A DNA stretch of 64,000 bases from Pocillopora verrucosa (Eukaryota; Cnidaria; Anthozoa; Scleractinia; Pocilloporidae): assembly GCF_036669915.1 (NCBI RefSeq), contig NC_089315.1:28359631-28423630 (forward strand). Reading direction: 5' to 3'. Both the position numbers and the translations under genes were made by a program. Positions 35,380 through 48,225 of the stretch are shown piece by piece. Position 1 is the first letter of the stretch. Each line of letters begins with the position of its first letter. Below the pieces are notes generated by a model. It saw only the letters and a program-made list of their open reading frames with translations, searched no databases and had not been told where the DNA came from.

Positions 35380-38300
35380 TTATTCGTTCTGGGGTGGAAC
35401 AAACTCCATAATTTTCTTCAAAAGTTCTTCGAACTTTTCGTTGGTGAGGATGCCACCTGGTAGCCTGAGGTAAAGAGTATCGGGAAAGACCATACCAAGG
35501 CTGCCATGTGGCGGCCAAGAATCAAATTTTTCAAACAACATAGGTATGATGTGCTTCTTCCTATTGCAGGCTAAATTGGCTTCACGTTGGCACATTTCCG
35601 AGGTGCAGTATTTCTTTGTCATGCAACTGATAAAAACCTGATGATCGAAACAAATATGGACGTGTTAAAGAGCTATACAACAACCGATTTTTAAACTAGC
35701 CGGCGTTTCAATGAGGAATCTTGGGCGCTTTGTTTTCTTAATCTTTCTTTTATGGTTTTTTTTTTTTGTATTTGTATTTTTTTTTTCGTTCTTTATTAAA
35801 ATATAGGTTTGGAACGGTTGGTCAAAAATTTCGTCAAGTGTCGTGATCCGTGTAGTAGCTGAGCTTACAAATCTAAGCTGAACGTCATGTATTTTCAAGG
35901 TTTTTACTCTTTTACATTTCTCTCAGTATAGCTTGGCTATAGGGACGGACAGGTAAACCAATTAACCAATTTTGTTTCCTTCAGAGACTTAAGAAAATGT
36001 TGTCTGTACCTTGCAATGTGATATTCCATGTTCAATCTCCCCTTTCAATTCGTCTCCAGGGCCCATTCTATCTCTATCCATCCAGCAAGTTAATCCCTTC
36101 AGCTCAAGTTTTCTTTTTAGCTCTATGACTTTAGCCTGTATATCCCACTGATACGACAAGAACACTTGAGGCTGGTTTTCTTGACCATTTGACCAAGTCG
36201 GGCCTACAGGTGCGGCTGAACCAGATGGTTCATCTAACCCAGACGGTCCAGGAGAAACAGACGAGTCGGGCAAAATTACTGCTGCATCCTCTAAATGCAA
36301 ATATTGGGGGAAAGTTGCTAGAATGTTCACATCGTTCTCCCCGAATATAACTGTTATTAATAACAAGTCTCTGTAAGAATCAAACATCTTGAAAAATGAA
36401 AATTTTCAACCCCCCTTCAAATTTTGCATGCAGTTAGGCGCTCTGGGGGGATGCACAAAAATGCTCTTTTTAAAGGGCGCAACACTCTTGTTGCCATGGT
36501 AACAACGGCTGCTTGTTCGAGGCCTGGGGCCTCATTTTCATACAAAAACGCAAATCGCGTAAATACCTCAAATCGCGTAAATACCTCAAATCGCGTGCAT
36601 ATCATCCAGATTCCGAGTGCTTCACCTTCTTTCATGGGAATTTGAGCGATTTGAAGTCCTTTGAAGGTACACTGTTATACTTGTATGTCATTTGAAACAT
36701 GTTGAAGACGAAACTATCCTCACACTGGTCATTTGTCATAAACTTGTACGTTGTCACGATGGCGTGACGCTGTATTTCTCTATGAAGTTTCCATCGGCCG
36801 TCCCAAAGAAGACGAGAAATGGACATTTTTCGGTTTATCAGCTGATTTCCGCGCATTCTAAGTAAAAACAACCAAAAAAAAAAATGAAAAAACCCTCGAT
36901 TGAACGCTCGTAAACAGTGAGAATCTGAAAGCAGAAATTGCAACTTGTCAGCGGCAGTACTACATTTAAAACCCAGTCGCCAGTAATAGCAATTTGTACG
37001 ACGCGCGCGAAAATCATCATAAAGTGGAGATTTTGAACTACTCAGTATCCTTGCAGTACAGCAAATGGAACAGGGATTTCATCACAACCAATTTCCAGAA
37101 ATTTAGCTTTTTTTTCAGGGAGTCTTTCTCGTGCTCAAACGTTATATTGGCTTTGAACCTTGAGATTAATTTCCTTGACAATAAAATGCTATAGGAAGTG
37201 CTTACAAAATTACAAAGGAACTATTTTTGTTGTCGCTTGGACCGAGAAATACATGTTTGAAATAATTAATGCTGTCACTGATGAACAAAAGGGCACATTC
37301 TTCTCAGTTATTAGATTGATAATTTCCACAGACTAACGTTATTGGACCGAACGATCTCCTGTTTCTACCTGGTGAGCCGGCCACCTCAGGGGAAAATTAG
37401 AGAGACCTTTGTCTTCCTCTCGTGTAAATCACTGGGAGATTGCGCTATATTCATCTTTCTGTAAGCTTGTAAAAGATATCCGGGAGAAAAGTATGGAAAA
37501 TAATGGTGATGAAATCGCTATTCTTTTTCCTGAAGGTCCTGAAGCAATCCAGATTACATATTAACCATGGGGAGTTTCGTTCAAGTTACGAGTTGCGATT
37601 TGCGTGTGGATAATAAGTTGTTTGAAAGGTGGAATTATGACATTATGATTTCATTCAATCTTTTATTTCGAACTTTGTTATGATATTTTCTCTAACAAGA
37701 CATAGAAGGAAACATTGATTGACTCGATTGCACTGCGGCGGTGATAAGTCTCTCCTCATCATACCTTATGCAAATTTTCTAACAGTTTTCTGACAGTTTT
37801 CAGATGATTCGAATTATCTTAGTTCCTGTCACAAGGAAATGATAACTGCCCAAATCTCCTCTTTGTAGGGAGATGCCTATGTCGTTCAAATTGCTATTGT
37901 TACAACTGGGTTTTACATGTAGTACTGCCGCTGACAGGTTACGATTGATACTCTCAGATTCTCAATGTTTACGAGTGTTATGTTTGTAGTTACGTCGAGT
38001 AGTCCTCCATGAAGGTTGATCAATTTTTTTTTTTAAAGATGACAAGCAGAGGCGAGATTTCTCTTCGGGATATTGCTTTAAAAAGCTTTACATGTTTCAT
38101 TTTTCTGAAACATTTGTTGTCGAGAACATTCGATGTAAACATCGCCAAATTACGCAATATCTGATTTTTGAGCTTCGTTCGCGAATTGTTCCTATGGAAA
38201 GTGGAGACAGGCCCGCAGAGATTTTAACATTTTTTAAAACTAGAATATTATAACCAGCTATGTGGTCAATTTCAGTTCCAGAATCGGTGTACTTTTGGAG

Positions 38301-41300
38301 AAATTCAGATAAACGTTTTCCCTGTTTTACCCGACAACAAAGATGACCGGAACTGTACCGAAATGAATAACCTGTTAGTGTGTTCAACTTTACTCCCAGG
38401 GAAAATTGACTGTATCAATGTGAAGATGAATGATGTTACTATGTATGGTAGAAGTACCAATTTGTAATGTTGTATTTAGCTTGAGATAGAGAAATAAACA
38501 TTTCACTCTTTTTTTGCGACGTTTTTGTATGAAAATGAGGCCCCAGGCCTCGAACAAGCAGCCGTTGTTACCATGGCAACAAGAGTGCTACGCCCTTTAA
38601 AAAGAGCATTTTTGTGCATACCCCAGAGCGCCTAACTGCCTGCAAAATTTGAAGGGGGGTTGAAAATTTTCATTTCCCAAGATGTAATTCATACCGCTCT
38701 TTTACAAATTTTTTAATATTTCAGCTACTATGTAAGAAGGAGGCAGCAGAAAAATAATGATTGTTGAAAACTGAAAAGATACAGTGCTTAACTTGAATTA
38801 TCGTTCATAATTGCTGGTAGTATTTACTCTTATCCCTCAAAATCTCATGTCGCAATGCTCCTCATATAACTATGAGGAACATTTGCCTAAAAATCCCTTT
38901 ATCAGCAATGACTTGAGTAAGAGATGGCGAAAACAGGCAAACTAGATGATTAACCCATTCAAATTTACTCTAATACTTAAAAACGACCTAATTTCAGGAC
39001 GCATAGAATAAGGAAAATAGAAGAGAGGAGGAGAGGGGAATACCTCTGTTTGGATAGTCAGATGAGGACATTCAATTAAAAAGTTGCCGAGCTTTCTTTC
39101 GAAAATGTTTCATATCAATTTTCCTCTCTCTTGTAAATTCAGTTTTTCTGACCTTTATCTCTTATAAGATTTCTCATGGCTTGAGTCAAATCTTCCACAC
39201 CTAATGAAAACATGTAAATGATTAGTTTCGATGGTGTTGATATTAAAAATTATAATCATGCAAAAGATTTACACCCGTGGATACCTAAATTCTGTAGGGC
39301 TCCATGTAAGAAAGCAGAAACTTACAGCGAGACGCTTGAGGTTTTTCAACAGGGCTAAAAATGATTAACAAGGTCGTCATTATCAACACCAACGTCATCG
39401 TTGTTGTTATCGTCGTCGTTATCTTCATCGTTATCGTCATCGTTATCGTCATCGTTATTGTCATTGTTATCGTTATCGTCATCGTTATTGTCATTGTTAT
39501 CGTTATCGTCATCGTTATTGTCAGCGTTATCATCATCTTAATCATCATCGTTATCGTCATTATTATCGTCATAGTTATCGTCATCGTTGTTGTTGTTATC
39601 GTCATCGTTATTGTCATTGTTATCGTCACAGTTATCGTCATCGTTATCGTCATTGTTATCGTCTTCGTTATTGTCATCGTTATCGTCATCATAATTGTTA
39701 TCGTCATCGTTATTGTTGTGGTTCTCGTCATCGTTAATGTCATTGTTAACGTCACTATAATCGTCATCGTTATCGTCATTGTTATCGTCATCGTTATTGT
39801 CATTGCTATCGTCACTGTTATCGTCATCGTTATCGTAATTGTTATCGTGATAGCTATCGTTATCGTTATTATCATCGTTATCGTCATCGTTATTGTCATC
39901 GTTATTGTCATAGTTATTGTCATCGTTATTGTCATCGCTATCGTCATCGTTATTGTCATTGTTATCGTCATTGCCATCCTCGGCGAATGGTGTTTCCAAC
40001 CTGACTTCTTTCACAAAGCAAGGCAAAAAAACTTATTGTGAGATATTCAGGAAAATATGTCTATTTGTTGAAGTAATTGCATCAAATTTTTCCTACCTAG
40101 TTCTTCTTTAATAACCTCAATGACATCTTGACGTTCAATGTTTCCTAGTGCTTGCACAATCTCAAGTATGGCGATTTGAGGTCGATCAGAAACAACTTTG
40201 TCCAAGACTTCTCTTGTAGGGCTCCGTTTTTCTTTACGATTTTCAAATTGAATATAATCATCGTATGGTATTTCAAATTTCGATGCCACTGTTTTCCAGT
40301 CACCCGTTCCAGGAACTTTCCTATTAAGATCACTAGATATCCCCCGGAGTAGGTCTGATTCTGGTGCTATAACCGTTTTCACCAATCGACTACGCCAGGA
40401 AGACTCTTCAACTGAAATAATTGATGCTTATCAGGCCCTGTAGATGACCTCTGACTGATATATTATCGAGATCGTGTGCCTGGAAAAAAACCGTTCTTAG
40501 AGACTGAGGGCGGCAATCAAATTTTCATAAAGAGGGTGAAAGATGCCTGTCCCTGCGTGTCCTAATAATACTCTCATTTTGATTTCTTCTCACCACCAAT
40601 TGATCGAAGATGAAGAAGAGATGCAAAAATTATGTTACCATTAACATCACTTTGCTACTTAATTATGTAAATCAAATAGATTCTATGTTGCTGTGGGTCT
40701 GTTCATTAATAGATCACAAAAGATTGGCACACGCCTTGCAGTCGAGTGCGTCAATGATGTTCTTTCCATATTTTCACGTCATCTGTGACCGATTACAGGA
40801 CAGACGAACAGCAACATGGAGTGTATGTGTAAGTGTATGGGAAAAGACACTTGGTTTTTCCGGTGTATCAGGTCAATTACAAAAATAGTTTAAAAAACCC
40901 AGAAGCTGAGAGGGTAAGAGAAATTTCACACCAAGCTTGAAAAAGTTTTGCTGTAAGGTTGTTTTTAGATACATAAGAAGAACTAAAAATGGAACCGTGT
41001 ATCTGTCAGACCCTCGGTCTTAATTCTGAATTCATATTTATCATAACCTGGCTACGAAATAAGAGCCTTTTATAAATATTAGCCTGGTTTGGTTCTTACG
41101 ATAATGGGTGTCTGATTTCGGTATGATCGTCTTTAATCTACTAAGTAATTTCGTCAAAGGCACATAACACATACCATTTGGATCTATCAGGCGTTTTGCA
41201 GTGCGAGGTCTCTTAACTGAATCAGAGCTGAGTACGTTGTAGAGTTCTCCCAGTGTCAACTGGCTTCTTTTCGTCTCCAGATACTGGAAAAGCTGTGCTG

Positions 41301-42606
41301 TTGGATCTTCTAATTGAGGTGATCCAAACTGGTGTACCTCGCCTCTGTTTTTGGCTACACCAATCATTTTGTGCATGGCAAAGTCTTCCCAGTTTGCCGT
41401 GGGTCCTTTAAATCTGTCAAGTCCCAGGGCGATATCAGTCAAGGGGACTTTATCTAAGACAGTTGTTACTTTCTCCCCGTCGTCTTCTGCTTTAAAAACT
41501 TTGAAAAAAATGATGTTATAAATGGTTATCGAAAACATTTTTTTAATAGCTTTCATTTACAGGGTTGTGACTATCGGAACAGTTAATGCAGCTCTATTGA
41601 AAAAGGCTTAAGCCACGTGGTATAACAAAAACCAATTTAATTGTACATTAGGCATTATAAAATTGAAAAAAATTTTTTTTTAATCATCAACAAGCGAAGG
41701 AACCCTGGTAATGTTACTCCTCCCCTTGCATACTTACTAAATTTTCATTAAATCAATTTACTTGCTTCGTACTCAAATTTTTAAGTCATAAGGCCTGGCG
41801 TTCAATACAGATCACAAGAAAATTAGAATGCAAATAAGTTGTTCAAGTGCTAATAATATACATGGAAAAATTACTTAGTTCTGATTGGTTAAGATAAATG
41901 CAGTTTTCAGGTAATTCAGTGCAGAAGAGAGTTAATTCAGTGCAGAAGAGGGTTAATTCAGTGCAAAGAAAGAAACAAATCAGACATTCTGATTGGTCAA
42001 TAATCAAAGAAACTCACAGATAGCCAATCAAATGCGAGCCTTGGATGTCGCAACAAAATTTGAAAATTTGCGAGCGAAACGATGGCCGGTGTTTTAAGTA
42101 GGCTTTCTTTCGCCACCGCAGCTGAAAAACAGCTTAAACAACGAAAAAACTGTAAAAAGCACTGCTTTTTGGTTGTCGGTTTGGAAAAAGTGGTGTTTAG
42201 AGAAGGGAATTGCCGAGGAAATCGAAAATTACGAGCCGACCCAGCTTAACACTTTGCTCGAGCGATCACACGCCGAAATAAAAAACAAACATGGTTAAAC
42301 CTCGGAAACGACGATTCCATTTCATCGAAAGTGATTAGGACACAGACTGAACAATTCCTTGAACTGTTTAGCCGGACTTTGAACTTTTTTGCACCTTAAA
42401 GATGTGAAGATATCATTGCATAATTTATTATTATTTTGATCGTACGCGGTTGTTTTGACCGAACGCAAGGTTTGAATAAATGATTTTTGCAATTGACGCG
42501 CGCGCTTTGCTTATGTTTAATTATGATAAACCATCTCGTATTTTTCCATGTATATTATCAACACGTAATCACATGATTTTTCTCGTGCAATTTTGTTAGT
42601 CTTTAA

Positions 42607-42642
<36 letters not shown>

Positions 42643-44280
42643 TCGAAATCATGTGATTACCTATACAAATAAATTCTGGATACAGGATGGATTGCATGAG
42701 CATTTACATCCAAATAAAACGCTTGAGGGAAGTGTTTATCAATATTATGTATATCCATCGGAGAAATAGTCAATGCCTGAAATCGCGAGAAAAGTGTGAA
42801 GAGTTTAATGTGCCCCTAAAGTGTTTGCGGGTAAAAGAAGAAGCACAGTTTTTACACAATACCTCGATCCAGCAGTTGTTTCAAATCGTTCCTTCCGATA
42901 TTTGTGAAAACCTCCTTTAACGTCGAAATTGTAAGGTCTGGTTTTGTAAACTCCAAGTTATCAAAAACGTTCGCGGTTGGACTAAAGGTAACGTACCACT
43001 TCAGACTTTCTATAACTTCTGGTGCAACGTTTAACTCTCTTGCAAAATGCCTCCAATTTTTCACCGCCCTTGTTATTTCCATGTCTAACCTCACGGTTAT
43101 CTTTTCCACTGCTTCCGGCCTAAGTTTCATGAAAGCAGAGAACAAAGATTCTAAAAGGAAGGAAAAAAATGTACATTATGATAAAATTATTGCGCCTCTA
43201 TTCACTGGTCACTCTCAGAGACTTGCTTTGGAAGAAAACCCAAGAATTTTTTATAAATTTACAAAATTTAAAAAAAAAAGATATAGATATATATATATCT
43301 AATCATCTATGGATCGCTTGCTATCCAATATACAGGTTCAGATGCAGTTGAAGGTATCTAAAATTGTGTTATGCTAATTGAGAGTTTTAAGCATTTCGTA
43401 TGAGTTTAACAGAAGGATAAATGTTGAGGCATAAGTCGCTTCTACCTAAACATCAATAAAACCCTTCAATCTCCACAAAACTTTAGTGACAATGACTAAC
43501 ATCTGAGTGATAGCTATCGTGAATTTCAATTGTCTATCTAAAATCTTTAGGAAAAATAATAAAAAAAAACGCTTAGGGAACTGCGTGAATCCAACCAATC
43601 TCCACAAATCCAAACACATCCGAAGGTAAATCGATTCCTTTCACCATTTAACTCATCCCTAACCCCTAAGAGTGACTAGCATCTAATTTCTCCTAACAGT
43701 ATCATCCCTAAATCATGTAGTAAGGTCATGAGAATAAAAACAATTATAAGCAGCAAAAGAAGCTGTTGATTGTTGCACAAATTTTCCTTGTCAGCACCTT
43801 AGGGAATATATGGGGAACAGTATGGAAAATACTTTCACTGATGTTAGGGTGCAAAGGGTTGCTATAGCTTCAAGCAAACATAAAGTGTCTCACTCTGCAA
43901 CATTCTGCTTTTCATACACAAGTGCCAGTAGTTCCGTCTCTTTCTAATCAGATTTTATTACATGTCTTGTCGTTAGGTTCATGTCTTATGATCGTGTTTG
44001 TAGGTGAGCTCAAAGGATTTGACCGAGTTGAGTTTATTATGTCGCCGCACTAAAGACGTGTCACGAAATCTGGTCTAACTTGTTGTTAATTACGATTCGA
44101 CTGAACGACATGATTTTAGTAAAACATTCTCGATTTGTTATCGCTGTGACTTCTGTTGAAGCTATAACTTCGAAAAACAGAGAGAAAATTGTAACATCAA
44201 GGTTAACAACTGTCACGCGCCAATGCATTTCGAAATCTTCTCAACTGAATTGAATAACTAGTGACGTTGTACTCACCCAT
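35380..44280 (-). CDS. Three-death-domain plus TIR protein (6 exons)
   Basis: Minus-strand exons: 44280-44277 (ATG G), 43150-42863, 41498-41175, 40411-40097, 36290-36010, 35637-35380 (stop TAA). All junctions are GT-AG and the phases agree (1,1,1,1,0), giving 489 aa. Exons 2-4 each encode one death-domain-like helical module: residues about 10-95 (NWRHFARELNV, LKEVFTNIGRNDLKQLL), 98-205 (NWEDFAMHKM, LTLGELYNVLS) and 206-310 (DWKTVASKFEI, ILEIVQALGNIERQDV). A Pro/Ser/Gly linker (311-351) leads to a TIR domain (352-489): VFLSYQWDIQ, CWMDRDRMGPGDEL, VFISCMTKKYCTSEMCQREA. Glu423 in CQRE is where NAD-cleaving TIRs keep their catalytic Glu. The order death then TIR resembles MyD88, but there are three death domains and no TIR exon fused to them. 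A cytoplasmic immune adaptor or TIR enzyme is likely. The 4-nt first exon is the weakest part of the model. Confidence 0.75.
36384..38685. mobile_element. Foldback-type element with long inverted arms in an intron
   Basis: The outer 167 bp (36384-36550) are repeated inverted at 38520-38685. Both start acatcttg and continue atgaaaattttcaacccccc. Inverted homology resumes further in, for example around 36905-36975 and 37905-37985 (cagcggcagtactacat and its complement), so the arms are several hundred bp with a loop of roughly 900 bp. No transposase frame was found, and target duplications are unclear. It sits 94 bp upstream (in gene direction) of the TIR exon 36290-36010. Confidence 0.8.
36551..36602. 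repeat. 17-bp triplet tandem repeat in the foldback arm
   Basis: The unit caaatcgcgtaaatacct occurs three times, the last diverging to gcgtgcat. Confidence 0.8.
39361..39990. repeat. GTTATCGTCATC microsatellite in an intron
   Basis: About 630 bp of hexamer-type units GTTATC and GTCATC (with GTTATT and GTCATT variants). Open frames of VIVIV on plus and MTIT or DDDN on minus are artefacts. It starts about 100 bp downstream of the donor of the third death-domain exon. Confidence 0.95.
41850..42560. mobile_element. Crypton-derived fragment inside a short inverted-repeat element
   Basis: The ends carry an inverted repeat (taataatatacatggaaaaat near 41851 and its complement at 42539-42560). Within it, a frame from about 42155 reads STAFWLSVWKKWCLEKG, then EEIENYEPTQLNTLLER and HAEIKNKHG before a stop. 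This resembles the N-terminal core-binding part of Crypton/KIAA1958-type tyrosine recombinases (EIExYxPxxLNxLLxxFYAEI). The rest of the recombinase is missing. A tandem gttaattcagtgcagaagag repeat (3 units, about 41915-41962) lies in the left part. Confidence 0.6.
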
Positions 44281-45455
44281 CGTTAGATTGGGTAATTTAT
44301 CAGTGAACAAACAACAAACAATGTAATGCTTCTCTATCATGATAACTCGCGATTGGTTTTTCATTTCAGAGGAAAAACTATGACTTTGAATCAAGTTTGA
44401 GAATAATATTTTATGTCATGTTTTCTAATTCTCAGAAATCACTACCGCGAAATTCTCAGAACTTCGGAGTAATCATTCCTAAGCAAAATTTACACTAACT
44501 ACGTTTCAAAATTGTTGTTGATTGCAAATCTGATGAAGAAATTAAGATCCTCGGCCGACGAGGAAAAGAAATCAGAGAAGATCCCGGTTATTTATAAAAG
44601 CATTGATCTACAATGCAGAAGTTGGTCAGTAAACCGTGCCGCTTTGCTATTTTGGCTTTGAGAAAACTCGCTCCAAGAGTAACGAGTTCATCTCATTTTC
44701 CGAAGGAATCTTTGGAGACTTAGGATCGAATACCTGCCCGGACAAGTTTATTACGTACTTCGTAACACAAGAAATATGCGGGAATTTACGGCACCAGTAC
44801 GTGAAAGTTTGCCCATCTTTCAACAGCTTTCGCTTAAAATATTCTCTTCGGTAAATTCAATACAACATTCAATTCAGCTTACCGATTGAGATGGTATTAA
44901 CACATTGGCTAGCCGTAGGGTTTGCTGGGTATACGCGAAATCTAAGGTTTTGTATCAGTCTTGATCACAAATCTGCTCACAACAGTGATAACTCTGGTAC
45001 TAATTTGGTCGCTAATTCGAACAGCGTGAGTTCAAAGGCATCACTATGATTACAGCCTAATACCCAGGTTCTTTCTCGATAGCTACAACTGGAGACATTT
45101 TGCTCCCACGATATATTTTGAGAGGCAGTCCGGCTGAAACTCGCAGGCACATGCTTAAATGTATCCAAAATGGCGAGGCGTGTTGTCAAGCGTTCACAGG
45201 ACATAATCGATTATGCTTTAATTAGAGAGTTTTTTAATACTATATGTATAGACATTTCTTTGTTTTTCTATTTTCCACATGCAGCATTCAGCGTACCTAC
45301 TTGTTATGTTCGGAACGAAATGTTATCACAAATACGTTTTTACTTCCCAACAAATTATATAAAAGTTATAAATTAGTTCACTGCTTCTTCCCTACCCCTC
45401 TTGGGTCCATTTTGCACTGTTTACAGGCCTGGTTGCTTTGTTCAAAATGGCTAAC
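44281..45455. other. Upstream region of the death/TIR gene and spacer before copy B
   Basis: No gene is supported. A short plus-strand start (45170, MARRVVKRSQDIIDYA) was considered but has no recognisable continuation. Confidence 0.45.
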
Positions 45456-45784
45456 ATGTCTTCATGAATACCTATTCATATTTTGATTCAAGCATGCATG
45501 ATTCCCTCTTAGTAAATATCTGCACTAATAATAAGCTGTTGTAGTTCTTTGATAAAGAAACATTAAGGAGCAAGTAAGATGAGTTGAGGTTTGCTGGCTT
45601 CAGTACTTTGCTGAAGGCGTGTTCCGATCTAAAACGAAGAATGAATAACTATAATCCTCAGGTATTTTTAAACTTCCGCAAAACAACACTAAAACTCATC
45701 AAACAAGGATGTTTTGATGTGGATTAATGCATAACGAATCGTGACCAGTGTCTTGATGTGACTACTTGACAATGCAACAATATT

Positions 45785-46117
45785 ATGAGTAACCGAACAC
45801 TAATTATTTCGTTTCCCATGGATGACACAAGAGCACTTTCCCCTCCACCTATAAACATCTGCATGCACACATACATCCCATTCAGTCTAACAAGATCTGA
45901 ATCCGGCGAAGGCATTTGCAAGCGGGAATTCTGCATGGAAGTTATTTGGCTTAGCCTGACGAGACAAAATTACCCTAGAACTTACCCTGGAAGTTGAATT
46001 CTTGAAAATAACAAACATTTGATAGTATATAAAGCTGAGTGATGATCTAGTGCAGTAAAAGCTAGGACGCTGACAGCTCCCCAGTAAAATTCGAAGAAGC
46101 CAGTTTAACAAGTTAGA
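45785..46117 (+). promoter_or_regulatory. Family 2 promoter block, copy B
   Basis: TATAAAG at 46028-46034 lies 90 bp before the exon 1 ATG at 46118. The block is homologous to those at 3.1 and 15.3 kb. Confidence 0.6.
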
Positions 46118-48225
46118 ATGGAGATAAACTTGTTTTCAAAGGTAAGATGTACGCTCTTAAGGTAGATATGGATGCGACCCATTTAACAGTCACACGAAGT
46201 TGCTTTTTAAATACTTAAGCTATTTAAAGCTATTTCGCTTTTAAACATATGTACACTGAATCAGTTCAGAAAAGCAAAGGTCCCGCGGAAACGATAAAAG
46301 CACAACTTGAATCAAAGTCGAGCTGCAAATTCTTGGGAATGACTGGGTGATCGGCACTAGTATCCTTCAACAAGCAGAACCACCAGAGCCTAACATCACG
46401 AAGGATATGCGAGAAGCACTTAAAATCCTGAAAGAAGACGAGTCCATCATGGTTCTCCCAGCAGACAAAGGGCGCGCTAACGTAGTCGAGGGTACCGACA
46501 CCTACCGAGCTAAGATGTCTACGCTTATTGAGAACGGACCGTAACAGCTCCCCAACAAAGATCCGACAAATCGTCTGACCCGCAAGTTGCCGGAAAAGCT
46601 GCTTACCTTGAAGCGAAGCGAATATCTATCAGAGACCGTTTACAACAAGATCAGACCCCGACACAAACAGTCGCCTAGAATCTACGGTTTACTGAAGATA
46701 CAAAAGGCCGATGTACCGCTGAGACCTATTGTGTCGTGCGTAAATACCTTTGCATATGATTTATCCGCTTACTTAGCCAACATCTTATCTTCTTTAACAG
46801 GAAAGTCAGAGTACACGGTAACCAATTCAGCTCACTTCGTATCCACCGTCAGCAATGAGAAGATCCTAGATAACGAGATCATTGTATCTTTCGACGTATA
46901 GCCGCTGTTTACAAACGTTCCTATCGATGCTGCTGTACAAGCCGCACCTCAGAAACTCGAGAACGACCTTAGCCTTGCAGACCTCACCACGCTAACGACT
47001 GCACAGATCGCTGACCTTTTGACCTTCGTATTGAGATCCACATACTTCCAGTATAATGGACCGATTTACGAGCAAAAAGACGGCGCCGCCATGGGGAGTC
47101 CTGTTTCCGCTGTTATTTACCTCTACATGGAGAGTTTCGAAGAACAGGCGATAACTACATCATCTCACGAGCCTAGGATCTGGAAACGCTACGTGGACGA
47201 TACCTTTACCATCCTGGATCGCGAAAACGTGGATGACTTCTTACAGCATCTAAAAAAACCAGCAGCCTTCCATCCGCTTCACCGCGGAGACAGAGAAAGA
47301 CAACAAACTCGCCTTCCTAGATACCTCAGTTTTAAGAGAACCTGACGGCCGCCTCACAACCAGCGTATACAGGAAGCCCACGCACACCGATGAACACTTA
47401 GCATATGATTGGAGTAGTAGTAAAACGCAGTATGGCGTAGTTTACAGGATTCTCTATGAATGCAGCAAGGTGTACATCGGAGAGACTGAAGACCTATGCA
47501 AGACAGAATTAAGGAGCACGATCGAGACGTCCAACTCGCCCGTACCGAGACCTCCGCCTTTTCAGAGCATACCCACAACACCGAACACAAGCCACTCTGA
47601 AACGAAGTAAAGTTTATTGATCGTGACCCTTATTACTACGCGTGCAAGGTCAAAGAGGCAATTCATATAAGACTTCACCCTGACAACATCAACAAGGATA
47701 GTGGAATAGAAATTCCAGAAGCGTCGATACTCACGATCAAAAAACACAACAACAGGAGAGTCGTGCGACAGCAGACTGCCGAGGGAGCAAATCACTGAGT
47801 GAAACAGCAAGGATTGAAATGCACCAATCAAAGCCGCTGAAAAACAACTAATTACAGCAGAGCATCATGCTTTATAAGATCATGCATGACCAGTCGACCT
47901 CATCGCCTGAAGAAGACTAGCAGTATGCAGTGGGAACGTCGCGATCTAAATCACACGTGACTACATCGTGAGACAAACGAAAAACTTAGCTTTTATTGTT
48001 ATTCACCACGACGAATAACCACAACCGTTTTTACGAAATGTGTAGAGGTGTTCTAGTATTGAGTGCAAAGAGGAAATGGAGGACTTAATTCAGTCTCTGA
48101 GCATCAGGTGCCTGCGGAATATACCTGATTATGGGTTTGCATAATGCTTCCCACCGAAATATCGATGGGTGACGTTGAGTACTGGCGAAAGAGTCAAGCA
48201 AACGGTCAACTGTGGGTGCAGATAG
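46118..48225 (+). pseudogene. Family 2 copy B, interrupted by a Penelope-like element
   Basis: Exon 1 (46118-46141, MEINLFSK plus GT donor) is intact here, unlike copy A. The Penelope-like element enters the intron at about 46345. The surviving C-terminal part (about 48034-48225) has a 1-nt deletion after the CRG codons and a TAA in place of Lys (FA*C), and ends in NCGCR. This copy therefore cannot encode the domain, whereas copy A keeps the C-terminal frame but lost the start codon. Confidence 0.72.
46345..48010 (+). mobile_element. Penelope-like retroelement with GIY-YIG remnant, copy B, decayed
   Basis: It is the same insertion as in copy A, at the same intron position. It retains SIMVLPADKGRANVV (deleted in A), PRIYGL.KIQK, LRPIVSCVNT, SFDV*PLFTNVPID (with a stop), GAAMGSPVSAVIYLYM and RYVDDTFTILDREN. 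A frameshift follows at about 47255, then VYIGET and a damaged GIY-YIG part. The in-frame TAA after ENGP is shared with copy A and so predates the duplication. Confidence 0.85.

Noticed and set aside
39285-40041. VIVIV and MTITMTIT open frames
   Set aside because: Translations of a GTTATC/GTCATC microsatellite within an intron.
45170-45376. Possible start of a plus-strand gene (MARRVVKRSQDIID...)
   Set aside because: Good-looking first codons but quickly low-complexity, with no following exon that I could identify.
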